Below are positions 16,174-25,130 of a stretch of DNA of 64,000 bases, piece by piece. The stretch's first letter is position 1. The number at the start of each line of letters is the position of its first letter. The stretch comes from Actinomycetota bacterium. Its GTDB lineage: Bacteria > Actinomycetota > UBA4738 > HRBIN12. The position numbers and the translations under genes are program-made. The notes under the pieces were generated by a model that saw only the letters and a program-made list of their open reading frames with translations, did no database searches and had not been told where the DNA came from. The stretch covers positions 382,303-446,302 of the forward strand of contig JBBECT010000004.1 in the NCBI GenBank assembly GCA_040881665.1, in the 5' to 3' direction.

Positions 16174-18735
16174 ATGTCCGACGAGACCACCGTTCGCGCA
16201 CCGCTGACGCGCCGGCGGTTCCTGCAGGCCTCGGCCGTCGCGGCTGCCGCGGCGACACTGCCGATCGCCTCGACCGCCCGCGCGGGCGGGGGATGCGACG
16301 TCTTCGACACGCCGGCCGAGTTCATGGGCGTCGTGCCGAGCCCCGAGGACGTGCTCGGGTTCGACGTCGGTGTCGATCGGGAGGTGACGACCGCCGAGTC
16401 CGATGCCTACCTCGGCGCGGTGGCGGCGGCGAGCCCCCGCGTGATCACCGACTCGCTCGGCACCTCGTGGCAAGGAAGGCCGATCCGTTATGCGATCCTC
16501 GGCAAGCCTTCGAACGTCACGCCCGCCGGGCTCGCGTCGATCCGCGCGGCGACCGCGAAGATCCGCGATCCGCAGACCCCGGACGGCGAGGTTGCCGAGC
16601 TCGCGAAGACCACCCCCGCGATCCTGTGGATCGCCGCGAACGTCCACGGCAGCGAGGAGAGCGGTACCGACGCCTCCTTGCAGGCGTTGTACGAGCTGGC
16701 CGATCGCGACGACTGCGTCGTGCGCAATGTCTTGAACAATGCGATCGTGGTGTTCGTCCCGGTGCAGAATCCCGACGGACGCGAGCTGGACCAGCGTCGC
16801 AACATCTACGGGTTCGACCTGAACCGCGACACGCACGTGCGGACCCAGCCCGAGACCGATGCACGCGTCGAGCTGATGCGTCGCTACCCGCCGTTGCTGT
16901 TCCTCGACGACCACGAGTTCGGGTTCTTCCGTTCGTTCTTCCCGCCGAACAACGACCCCCAGTATCAGGAGACCGACGAGACCGTGATCGAGTGGATCGA
17001 GGACCTCTACGGTGCGGCATTCGCCGCCGAGTTCGTCGAGCGGGGATGGGACTTCTTCAACGGCAGCGTCTACGACTTCTTCGCCCCGCAGTTCGGCGAC
17101 ACGCTCGGCGCGATGGGCTTCCAGGGCGCCGGGATGACGATCGAGGTCTACAACGGCACGACGATCGAACGCCGGTCGACGAAACACCTCGTGATCCAGT
17201 GGATCGCTGTGACCCAGGCGGCCGCGAACAAGGAGCGCCTGCTGAACGAGCTGCATCTGATCTTCGCCAAGGCGGTGCGACAAGGGGAGATCGGGTTGCT
17301 GGAGCGCAACCGCCGCTATTTCAACCCGCAGCGGAAGCCGCGGATGAAGGTCGACCGCCGGCCGCTGCGGCACTACTTCTTCCCGCCGCAGGCCGACAAG
17401 CAGCCCGAGCTGCGCCGCCTGATCCGCCGGCTCCAACGGATGGACGTGAGGGTCGATCGCCTCGACGCGCCGCTGCAGGTGCCCGACTTCCGCGCGTACG
17501 GCCGGGACCCGGCGCCGCGCATGCTCCCGGCCGGGACGTACTGGGTCCCGATGGCCCAGCCGCAGAAGCACTGGATCCAGGCGATGCTCAACGAGAACAC
17601 CTACATGCCGACGCTGTTCACCTTCAGCCTGAGTGGCTGGAGCCTTCCGCTCCTCGCGAACCTCGATGGCGGGATGTCGGGTGAGGAGCTGCACCCTGCG
17701 GCATCGACGGCGCCGGCGGTGGCCGAACCCGCGCCCCCCGGTCCACCCGCTGGGGCGCCGCGGATCGGGTTGTTCCTCCAGTCGAAGGGGACGTTCTCCT
17801 ACGAGTCCTACCAGGGGACGCGGTGGCTGTTCGACCAGCGATGGGACATCCCGTACACGGAGCTGCGACCCGTTGATGTGAGAGACGGCGCGCTGGAGGA
17901 CATCGACGTCCTCGTCACACCGGGCTCGGGATCGACGCGGGGCATGAAGCTGCTGAAGCCGCCCGGTCAACGCGCGCTCGTCGACTGGGTGAACGGTGGA
18001 GGACGCTACGTCGGCTACCGCGGCGGTGGGGCGCGACTCGCTGCCCTGTTGGGACTGTCGACCGCCCGGCTGCACTTCCCGGCGGCCGACGTTCCCGGAA
18101 CGCTGCTCCGCTCACGGGTTGACCCCTCCAGCCCGTTGGCGGACACGGTGGGCGAGTTCGCATGGGTGTTGTTCGACGACGATCTGATCGCGAAGGCCGG
18201 TCCGTCCGCGACGCCGATCGTCTACCCGAGCGCGGACGACGACGATTGGTTCGCCTCCGGGTACATCGATAACCCGAAGGCGGTCGCGACGACGGCCGTC
18301 TGCGTCGACGAGCGCGCCGGCAGCGGCCGGGTCGTGATCTTCCCCGCGGATCCCAACCGGCGCGGCATGCCCGAAGGGATGCAGCGCGTGTTGTGGAACG
18401 CGATCTTCGGCCCCGATCCCGCCGGGGGCGTCGCGCCGCGGATCGGTTCAGCCGTCCGCGCCGACGCGGAGCGTCGTGCCCGCGAGGCGGCGGCAGCGCT
18501 GCCGAACTTCGACGGACCGCTGCGGTTCTCGGTGGCATCCGCAGACGCGGACGCCGCTGCGAAGGTCGTCAAGGGCTACGGCGTGGCGCTCCGCCGCTAT
18601 GGCGACGGCGACACGGTGCGCTTCCTGGTCGATAACCCAAAGGAGCTCACGGTCGAGGAGCATCCGTACGCGATCGAGCTGAACGCGAAGCTGCGAAAGC
18701 GCGGGATCGGCGTCCGGGGGTTCCGCGGGCCGTAG
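16174..18735 (+). CDS. Tat-exported M14 zinc carboxypeptidase with C-terminal amidotransferase-like domain
   Basis: 853 aa from the ATG at 16174 (GGGGGAGATCG upstream). Residues 1-40 hold a Tat signal (LTRRRFLQASAVAAAAATLP). The M14 domain spans about 60-420. The zinc ligands are His and Glu in ANVHGSEESG near residue 160 and His in LFLDDHEFGFF near 245. The general-base Glu lies in GMTIEVYNG near 325. After residue 520 comes a class-I glutamine-amidotransferase-like fold (IGLFLQSKGTFSYES, DVLVTPGSGSTRGM, VNGGGRYVGYRGGG). It probably trims peptides outside the cell. It is convergent with thyX, 2 nt apart. Confidence 0.88.
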   Translation: MSDETTVRAPLTRRRFLQASAVAAAAATLPIASTARAGGGCDVFDTPAEFMGVVPSPEDVLGFDVGVDREVTTAESDAYLGAVAAASPRVITDSLGTSWQGRPIRYAILGKPSNVTPAGLASIRAATAKIRDPQTPDGEVAELAKTTPAILWIAANVHGSEESGTDASLQALYELADRDDCVVRNVLNNAIVVFVPVQNPDGRELDQRRNIYGFDLNRDTHVRTQPETDARVELMRRYPPLLFLDDHEFGFFRSFFPPNNDPQYQETDETVIEWIEDLYGAAFAAEFVERGWDFFNGSVYDFFAPQFGDTLGAMGFQGAGMTIEVYNGTTIERRSTKHLVIQWIAVTQAAANKERLLNELHLIFAKAVRQGEIGLLERNRRYFNPQRKPRMKVDRRPLRHYFFPPQADKQPELRRLIRRLQRMDVRVDRLDAPLQVPDFRAYGRDPAPRMLPAGTYWVPMAQPQKHWIQAMLNENTYMPTLFTFSLSGWSLPLLANLDGGMSGEELHPAASTAPAVAEPAPPGPPAGAPRIGLFLQSKGTFSYESYQGTRWLFDQRWDIPYTELRPVDVRDGALEDIDVLVTPGSGSTRGMKLLKPPGQRALVDWVNGGGRYVGYRGGGARLAALLGLSTARLHFPAADVPGTLLRSRVDPSSPLADTVGEFAWVLFDDDLIAKAGPSATPIVYPSADDDDWFASGYIDNPKAVATTAVCVDERAGSGRVVIFPADPNRRGMPEGMQRVLWNAIFGPDPAGGVAPRIGSAVRADAERRAREAAAALPNFDGPLRFSVASADADAAAKVVKGYGVALRRYGDGDTVRFLVDNPKELTVEEHPYAIELNAKLRKRGIGVRGFRGP

Positions 18736-18737
18736 CC

Positions 18738-20351
18738 TCAGGCCGGGCCGTCGAGCGCGCGGCGCTTGGCCTCGGTGCGCCGCTCGGCCTCGAGGCGTTC
18801 GAGGTCGACGTCGGAGCGGTCGACGTGCTGCATCGCCGCGGCGATCGCGGTGTGGCCCGCGTGGTCGCGGATCAGCTCGTGCATCCGGTGCGCGACGCGC
18901 CGGTAGGTCGGGTGGCCCTGGGGTGAGCTGCGCAGCTCGATCAGGTGCATCGCCTCGCGTGCGTTCATCTGCAGTGCGAACCGGATCCGGTACTGCATCG
19001 CCACCGCGTACTGCGCCGCGTCGGTGAAGCCCGCGTCGAGCAGCTCACGCTCGAGCGCGGCGGACAGATCGAGCACGTGCCCGACCTCGTGGGCGAAGCC
19101 GGCCTCGTCGATCTCGGGCGGCAGCTCGTAGCCGTTCGCGGTCGTCAGCGGCTGCCACTCGACCGTGAGCAGGCGGTGTCGCTGCAGATCGCGGAACGCC
19201 CCGTAGTCGCAGAGCACGTCGAAGCGGTACCCGGTGCGCTCGAACGCGCGTCCGGGCTTGTGGCGTCGGTTCGCGCGGTCACCGACGGCCGCGGTCAGCA
19301 CCGAGGCCCGCTCGTCGTCGCGCATGCCGCGCGCGAGCACGAGCAGACGGTCGTCAGGGAGCCCGCTCGACGCGTACAGCGCCGCCGCCACGACCTTCAC
19401 TTCTCCCTCGGGGTCGGAATCGGTGAGCGTGACCTCGTCGCGCGCACCCGTGGGAACCCCAGCGGTGAACTTCGCGGCGACGTCCGCCAGCGCTTCTCGC
19501 CGTTCGGCGAGGTAGCGCGACCACGCGACGCCACGATCCTCGACGTCGACGCGCTTGAGGAACGCGGGGATCACCTTGCGCAGCTCGGTCAGCATCAGGT
19601 CGCCGTACTCGCGCATCTCCTGGAGCGGGTGGGCGCGCAGGCGCAGCAGGAGCTGCTCGTAGGCCTGGCCGGTCGCGTAGATCCCCATGTTCGAACGGGT
19701 CGCGGCCGGGAGCAGTCCACGAAGGGTGTCGCAGGTCTTCGCCTGGATCGTGGAGCGGTAGACGAAGTCGGAATCACCCTGCTGCTGCGGGAACCGTTCG
19801 CGGTAGTAGGACTGCATCGGCTCGAACAGGCGGCCGTAGGTCTCGAACGCGAGATCGGCGAACGCCGAGAACGTCACCTCGTGCGGCGTTCCCTCGAGCT
19901 CGGGGGGCATCGTGAGGCGCCAGCGATCCCCTGGTCGGTCGTCGTAGCGCATGTAGCGGGTGGACTGTTCGAGATAAGCGGCGAGGCGGCCCCACTCGAG
20001 CTGCTTGCACAGCAGCTGCGAGGCCTGCTCGCACGCGAGGTGTACCCCGCCGAGCTGGGCGACCGAGTCGTCGCCGTACTCGACGAACACGCGATCGAAC
20101 AGCTTCTCGGCGCGCTCCTCGCCCATCGTCGGTTCGGGGACGCGTCCGTCGGCGACCTGCTCGGCGAACTCGTCGAGGAACAGCCGACGGATCGACTTCG
20201 GTGTCCGCGAGTAGCGCGCGAACAGGGCGCCCTTGACGACCTCGGGCATGTTGATCAGCGCGAAGACGGGCTGATCGAGGTTGGTGAAGTAGCGCGACAG
20301 CAGGGCGCGCTCGTCGTCGGAGAACTCCTCGGAAGCGAACCAGAGCGCCAT
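18738..20351 (-). CDS. Double-length ThyX-like (FAD-dependent thymidylate synthase family) protein
   Basis: 537 aa from the ATG at 20351 (a GTG at 20381 is also open), about twice a normal ThyX. Two ThyX-like units can be traced. In the first (about 40-280) the region that should contain RHRxxS reads LEWGRLAAYLEQSTRYMRY: the RHR is lost but the downstream S..RY is kept. In the second (about 320-510), FRDLQRHRLLTVEW keeps RHR but loses the S..S.RY part. Thus neither half has a complete signature, and together they could form one site. The name thyX is withheld because thymidylate synthase activity is not assured. Confidence 0.8.
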   Translation of the reverse strand: MALWFASEEFSDDERALLSRYFTNLDQPVFALINMPEVVKGALFARYSRTPKSIRRLFLDEFAEQVADGRVPEPTMGEERAEKLFDRVFVEYGDDSVAQLGGVHLACEQASQLLCKQLEWGRLAAYLEQSTRYMRYDDRPGDRWRLTMPPELEGTPHEVTFSAFADLAFETYGRLFEPMQSYYRERFPQQQGDSDFVYRSTIQAKTCDTLRGLLPAATRSNMGIYATGQAYEQLLLRLRAHPLQEMREYGDLMLTELRKVIPAFLKRVDVEDRGVAWSRYLAERREALADVAAKFTAGVPTGARDEVTLTDSDPEGEVKVVAAALYASSGLPDDRLLVLARGMRDDERASVLTAAVGDRANRRHKPGRAFERTGYRFDVLCDYGAFRDLQRHRLLTVEWQPLTTANGYELPPEIDEAGFAHEVGHVLDLSAALERELLDAGFTDAAQYAVAMQYRIRFALQMNAREAMHLIELRSSPQGHPTYRRVAHRMHELIRDHAGHTAIAAAMQHVDRSDVDLERLEAERRTEAKRRALDGPA

Positions 20352-20401
20352 CGATCGGAGCTTACTGCGGGGCGGCGGCACGCCGCCGCCGGATCAGCCG
20401 C

Positions 20402-22228
20402 TCAGCCCTTCCCGGAGTTGTCCTTGTCCTTGGGACCCTTGCCCGGCTTGTCCTTCGGACCCTTGCCGTTGTCCGAACCCTTCCCGGAGTTATCGATCCT
20501 CGAGGAGGGCGGCGGGGACGGGGGTTCGTCGGGGGTGACCCAGTACTTGACCGTCGAACCTTCGGGGAGAGAGGAGTCGCCGACCGGCTGTTGTTTGGCC
20601 ACCCTTCCGGGCCCGCAATCGGGATGCGAGGCCTCTCCGACGTTCTGAGCGACGAAGCCTCTGGCGGCTAGCTTGTTCACGGCCGCATTCTCAGGGCGGC
20701 AGACGACGTCCGGTACCACCACGAGCGTTTCCGTGGGTGTTGGTGAGGGCTCCGGGCCGCGCGAGACGAGCAACACGATCGACGACCCCGGTGTCAGGGA
20801 TGAGCCCTCCTCGGGATTCGTACCGTAGACCTCACCGGCGGGCGCTGGGTTGAAACGGGGCTTGGACCTGACCACGAAGTTGTAGGGATCACCCTCCAGC
20901 AGCGCCTGGGCGTCAGCCTCCGAGCTACCCGTGACGCTCGGCACCTCGACGTCGCCCGGCTCGCGGACGACCGTGAGGGTGACCTCGCGTTCGACGTCGA
21001 TCGTGGTTCCTTCGGCCGGATCCACGTTCGAGACGTCGTCGACCTCGAACTCGTCGTCCGGAACATCGTCCTCACGCTCGACCTTGACGTTTTCGAAGCC
21101 GGCCTGCGTGAGCTGGTCGCGGGCGTCCTCCTCGGTCGATCCGACGATGCCCGTCGGGATCTGGGCCCGCCGGCTGCTCCCGTTGGAGTCGAGGACCGAG
21201 CTCACCAGCCACCACGCCGCGGCGGCGAGGCCGGCGACGATGATCAGGCCGACGATGATGCCGACGATCCATTTCTTTTTCTTGTCCTCTTCCTCTTCGG
21301 GAGGGAGCACGGCCGTCTGCTGGCCCGCGCCCGGCCGGATCACCTGGGTCGTCGCGGCCGCCGCCCCCATCAAGGGGGTCGCGGAGATCTGGCCGCCGTT
21401 GCGCAGCGCCTCGAGGTCGTGGCGGAACTCGTTCGCCGTCTGGTACCGGTTCACCGGGTTCTTCGACAGCGCGCGCATCACGACCGCGTCGAGGTCGGGC
21501 GTCACCTCCGGGTTCAGGGTCGAGGGAGCGACCGGTTGTTCGTTCACGTGCTTGTAGGCGATCGCGACAGGGGAGTCGCCCGAGAACAGCTGCCGGCCCG
21601 TCAGCGCCTCGAACAGGACACAGCCGAGCGAGTAGATGTCGCTGCGTTCGTCGACGACCTCGCCGCGTGCTTGCTCGGGCGACAGGTACGACGCCGTTCC
21701 CAGAACGGCGGCCGTCTGCTCGATCGTGTGCTCGGTCGTGACGAGGCGAGCGATCCCGAAGTCGGTGACCTTCACGCCGCCTTCGCGCGTCACCATGATG
21801 TTCCCGGGCTTGATGTCGCGGTGGATCACGCCCTGCTGGTGTGCGTACGCGAGTGCGCCCGCGACCTGCTCCACGAGCTCGGTCGCCTTCATCGGGGTCA
21901 GGCGTCCGCCGCCGGCGAAGAAGTCGGCGAGGGTGCGGCCCTCGATGTACTCCATCACGATGTAGTGGACGTCGCCCTCGTCGCCGGTGTCGTGGACCCC
22001 GACGAGGTTGCGGTGGTTGAGCTTGGCCGCCATCTGGGCCTCACGGCGGAACCGGTCGACAAACGATCGGTCGGCGGCGAACTCGGGTTTGAGGATCTTG
22101 ACGGCCACGATCCGGTCGAGCTGGGTGTCGAGGGCCCGGTAGACCTTCGCCATCCCGCCCTCGCCGATCAGCGCCTCGAGCCGGTAGCGCTCGTTCAGCA
22201 CCGACGTGCTCATGTCCCCGTTCGCCAT
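20402..22228 (-). CDS. pknB: PASTA-domain Ser/Thr protein kinase
   Basis: 608 aa. The kinase domain (14-275) has GEGGMAKVY, the invariant Lys in VAVKILK, the catalytic loop HRDIKPGN, DFG and SPEQARGE. An acidic/Lys-rich juxtamembrane segment precedes one TM helix near 315-337. Three PASTA repeats follow outside the cell (about 350-560), each with a PxVxG or PDVxC start, and a Lys/Gly-rich tail. It should sense muropeptide or lipid II and phosphorylate FHA proteins. It is last in the fhaA-fhaB-pstP-ftsW-pbpA-pknB operon. A separate pknA is absent. Confidence 0.95.
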   Translation of the reverse strand: MANGDMSTSVLNERYRLEALIGEGGMAKVYRALDTQLDRIVAVKILKPEFAADRSFVDRFRREAQMAAKLNHRNLVGVHDTGDEGDVHYIVMEYIEGRTLADFFAGGGRLTPMKATELVEQVAGALAYAHQQGVIHRDIKPGNIMVTREGGVKVTDFGIARLVTTEHTIEQTAAVLGTASYLSPEQARGEVVDERSDIYSLGCVLFEALTGRQLFSGDSPVAIAYKHVNEQPVAPSTLNPEVTPDLDAVVMRALSKNPVNRYQTANEFRHDLEALRNGGQISATPLMGAAAATTQVIRPGAGQQTAVLPPEEEEDKKKKWIVGIIVGLIIVAGLAAAAWWLVSSVLDSNGSSRRAQIPTGIVGSTEEDARDQLTQAGFENVKVEREDDVPDDEFEVDDVSNVDPAEGTTIDVEREVTLTVVREPGDVEVPSVTGSSEADAQALLEGDPYNFVVRSKPRFNPAPAGEVYGTNPEEGSSLTPGSSIVLLVSRGPEPSPTPTETLVVVPDVVCRPENAAVNKLAARGFVAQNVGEASHPDCGPGRVAKQQPVGDSSLPEGSTVKYWVTPDEPPSPPPSSRIDNSGKGSDNGKGPKDKPGKGPKDKDNSGKG

Positions 22229-22237
22229 GTGCTCCCT

Positions 22238-23761
22238 TTACCCGTCGAGCGCCGCTTCGATCATCGTCCGTGCGATCGGCGCCGACGCCTGACCGCCCGT
22301 GATCTCGCTGCCGATATCTCCACCGTCGAGAACGATAACCGCAACGGCGACCTGCGGGTCGTCGGCGGGCGCGAACGCGACGAACCAGGCATGGGGGAGA
22401 TCGCCCGGTCCACGTTGCGCGGTTCCCGTCTTCCCGGCCACGGAAACGTTCGCGATCGCGGCGGCCGAGCCGGTTCCGCCCTCGACGACGCTCACCATCA
22501 TCTCGGTGAGGTTTGCCGCGGTCTCCGGTGAGGTCGCGATGCTCGCCTCCTCCGGGTCGAACGAGGTCACGACCCGTCCCTGCGGATCGCGTACCTCGGT
22601 CACCAGCCTCGGACGCATCAGCACTCCGTCGTTGGCGACCGCGCCCGCAACCATCGCCATCGACAACGGGTTCGTCGCCACGTCCGCCTGGCCGATCCCC
22701 GAGAACGCCACGAGGGGGTCGTTCTGCGCGAAGTACTCCTCGTTCGGGAAGCGACCCGCGGTGTACGGGATGTCGAAGGGAACCGTGTCGGTGAGGCAAC
22801 GGCCACTCGTGGTCGGGTTCCAGAGGCAGAAGCCGAACGCCTCGGCCTGACGGGCCATCCGTCGCGGGCCGAGCTCGGAGGCGATGTGGCCGAAGGTGAC
22901 GTTGCACGACTGTTGGAACGCGTCCGCGAGCGTGATCCGCGCTGCTCCTCCGGCGCAGTGCGACTCTCCGAAGTTCTGCAAGGTGTTGTCGGTCAGCTCG
23001 AGCTCGAGTTCCGGCGGGTTCGGGTAGGTGGTCGATCGCGTGTCGCCGTTCTCGAGAGCGGCCGCGGCGGTCACGATCTTGAACACCGAGCCGGGTGGGA
23101 ACAGCGTGTCGCTCGCCCGCGAGAGCAGGGGTTGCTCCGGGTCGTCATTCAGTGCGGTGATCTCGCGCTCCGCCGTCTCAGGATCCTGGGTTGACAGCGC
23201 GTTCGGATCGAAGGTGGGGTTCGAAGCCGACGCCAACACGTTGCCTGTATCCGGTTCCAGCACAACGATCGCGCCGCCCTCGCGCATCTCTGCGTCGTCC
23301 TCGACGATGTCCATCGCGAGCTCCTGAAGTTCCGGATCCAGGCTCGTGATGATGGATGCGCCGCGCTTCGGGCGGCCGAGGACCAGGTCGCCGAGGGTCT
23401 GGGACAACAGCTCGGGAGCGTCGCCCGACAGGTGCTCGTTGAACGACTGTTCCAGCTCAGTGCGGCCGAAGAACAAGGAGTAATAGCCCGTCATGTGCGC
23501 CCACAGCGGTCCGTCCGGATAGTGCCGCTGGTACTCGAACTCCCCGTTCGTCTGCCGGGAGAACGCCAGCTCGGTCTCCGCGTCGCTGGCCAGGATCCGG
23601 CCCCGGTCGACGGAGGACTCCGCCACGATCTGGCGGAACGCGTTCGCCGGGTTGTCGGCGATATCCTCGGCCGCGAACACCTGCACGTAGTTCACACCGG
23701 CGAGCAGGACCACGAGCAGCACGAGCAGCCCGACGCCGAGCCTGCGGATCTGTCTATCCAC
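22238..23761 (-). CDS. pbpA: Penicillin-binding protein, transpeptidase (PbpA-like class B)
   Basis: 507 aa from the GTG at 23761, overlapping the ftsW stop by 8 nt. One N-terminal TM (8-27), then a dimerisation region with RGRILASD, then the transpeptidase domain. The catalytic Ser is in PPGSVFKIV near residue 225 (SxxK), SCN near 285 (SxN) and KTGTAQ near 443. It should cross-link septal or elongation peptidoglycan with the SEDS protein encoded just before it. Confidence 0.95.
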   Translation of the reverse strand: MDRQIRRLGVGLLVLLVVLLAGVNYVQVFAAEDIADNPANAFRQIVAESSVDRGRILASDAETELAFSRQTNGEFEYQRHYPDGPLWAHMTGYYSLFFGRTELEQSFNEHLSGDAPELLSQTLGDLVLGRPKRGASIITSLDPELQELAMDIVEDDAEMREGGAIVVLEPDTGNVLASASNPTFDPNALSTQDPETAEREITALNDDPEQPLLSRASDTLFPPGSVFKIVTAAAALENGDTRSTTYPNPPELELELTDNTLQNFGESHCAGGAARITLADAFQQSCNVTFGHIASELGPRRMARQAEAFGFCLWNPTTSGRCLTDTVPFDIPYTAGRFPNEEYFAQNDPLVAFSGIGQADVATNPLSMAMVAGAVANDGVLMRPRLVTEVRDPQGRVVTSFDPEEASIATSPETAANLTEMMVSVVEGGTGSAAAIANVSVAGKTGTAQRGPGDLPHAWFVAFAPADDPQVAVAVIVLDGGDIGSEITGGQASAPIARTMIEAALDG

Positions 23762-25130
23762 CGGCGAGCGCCTCTTCCTCTGATCGTTCGTTCCCGGCCG
23801 ACGGTTCCTTCGGCGCCCGTCGCGGTCCGCGGAGGGGACCTCGCTGCGGGGCGGACCCTGCCGAGACCCGCACGAGCAGCGCGAGGATGATGAAGTTGCT
23901 CACCAGGCTCGATCCGCCGTAGCTGACGAACGGCAGCGTCACGCCGGTCAGCGGGATCACGCGCGTGACGCCGCCGACGATCACGAACGCCTGGAGTCCG
24001 ACCAGCGTCGCGAGCCCCGCGGCGAGCAGCTTGCCGAAGTCGTCCGTCGCGCGGATCGCAGCCTGCAGCCCCCGCCCGACGAGGACCACGAACAGCAGCA
24101 GGACCGCGGTCGTGCCGAACAAGCCCAGCTCCTCCCCGATCGCCGCGAAGATGAAGTCGGTCTCGGCGAACGGGATCCGGTAGGGAACGCCCTCGCCGAG
24201 CCCGCTGCCGACCAACCCGCCGCTGGCCATCGCGAACTGCCCCTCGGCGAGCTGGCTCGCTCCCTCGCGCAGCATCGAGGGATCGAGCGCGTGCAGCCAC
24301 AGATCGACCCGCGTCTCCACGTGGCTGAAGGTCGCATAGCCGAGGAACGCCCCCGCGCCGAAGAGCAGCACGCCGATCACGAGGTAGGCCGGGCGGCCGG
24401 TGGCCACCCACAACATCACCACGAAGATCGCGAAGTACAGCAGCGACGCGCCCAGATCCTTCTGGACGAACAGGATCATCAGGGATGCTCCCCACGCGAG
24501 CAGCACCGGGCCGAGATGCCGGGCCTGCGGCAGGCGCAGCGGTCCCCAGCCGCCGGTGCCGACCGCGAGCACCTCGCGCTTGGCCGACAGGTACGACGCG
24601 AGGAACACGACGATGAAGACCTTGCCGAGCTCCGCGGGTTGGAACCCGACCGGACCGATCTCCACCCACAGCCGTGCGCCGTTGATCGTCCGTCCGATGC
24701 CGGGAACGATCGGCAACAGCAACAGCACCACGCCGATCAGTCCGATCGTGTAGGTGTACGCGTCGAGCTGGCGGTGATCGCGGATCACGATCAGCGTCGC
24801 GCAGAACGCGAGCAGTCCGACGATCAGCCAGGTGCTCTGCTCGGCCGCGAGGTTGCCGTCCAGACGGAAGATCACCGCGAAGCCCAGACCCGCGAGCGCC
24901 CCCGCCAAGGGGAACAGCACCGGGTCGGCCTTCGGCGCGTAGCGGCGGATCACGAGGAACGCGGCGGCGAAGCCGAGCAGGAAGATCGTCCCGTACAGCG
25001 ACAGCGTGACCGGCACCTTGCCCCGCTTGCCGAGCCCGACGAGCAGGTACGCGGCCAGCGCGATCGAGAACGCTCCCACCAACAGGAACAGTCCGCGGAG
25101 CCGCCGGTCGGCGGCTTCGACCCTGCTCAC
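23754..25130 (-). CDS. SEDS-family peptidoglycan polymerase (FtsW/RodA)
   Basis: 458 aa with about ten TM segments. SEDS hallmarks are FQPAELGKVFIVVFLA, VQKDLGASLLYF (polymerase Asp region), FIFAAIGEELGLFG and LPFVSYGGSSLVSNF near the end. It polymerises lipid II into glycan strands, partnered by the class B PBP encoded downstream. The C-terminus is a long Arg/Pro/Glu-rich cytoplasmic tail. The GTG at 25130 overlaps the phosphatase stop (GTGA). Whether it acts in elongation (RodA) or division (FtsW) cannot be told from sequence. Confidence 0.94.
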   Translation of the reverse strand: MSRVEAADRRLRGLFLLVGAFSIALAAYLLVGLGKRGKVPVTLSLYGTIFLLGFAAAFLVIRRYAPKADPVLFPLAGALAGLGFAVIFRLDGNLAAEQSTWLIVGLLAFCATLIVIRDHRQLDAYTYTIGLIGVVLLLLPIVPGIGRTINGARLWVEIGPVGFQPAELGKVFIVVFLASYLSAKREVLAVGTGGWGPLRLPQARHLGPVLLAWGASLMILFVQKDLGASLLYFAIFVVMLWVATGRPAYLVIGVLLFGAGAFLGYATFSHVETRVDLWLHALDPSMLREGASQLAEGQFAMASGGLVGSGLGEGVPYRIPFAETDFIFAAIGEELGLFGTTAVLLLFVVLVGRGLQAAIRATDDFGKLLAAGLATLVGLQAFVIVGGVTRVIPLTGVTLPFVSYGGSSLVSNFIILALLVRVSAGSAPQRGPLRGPRRAPKEPSAGNERSEEEALAGG

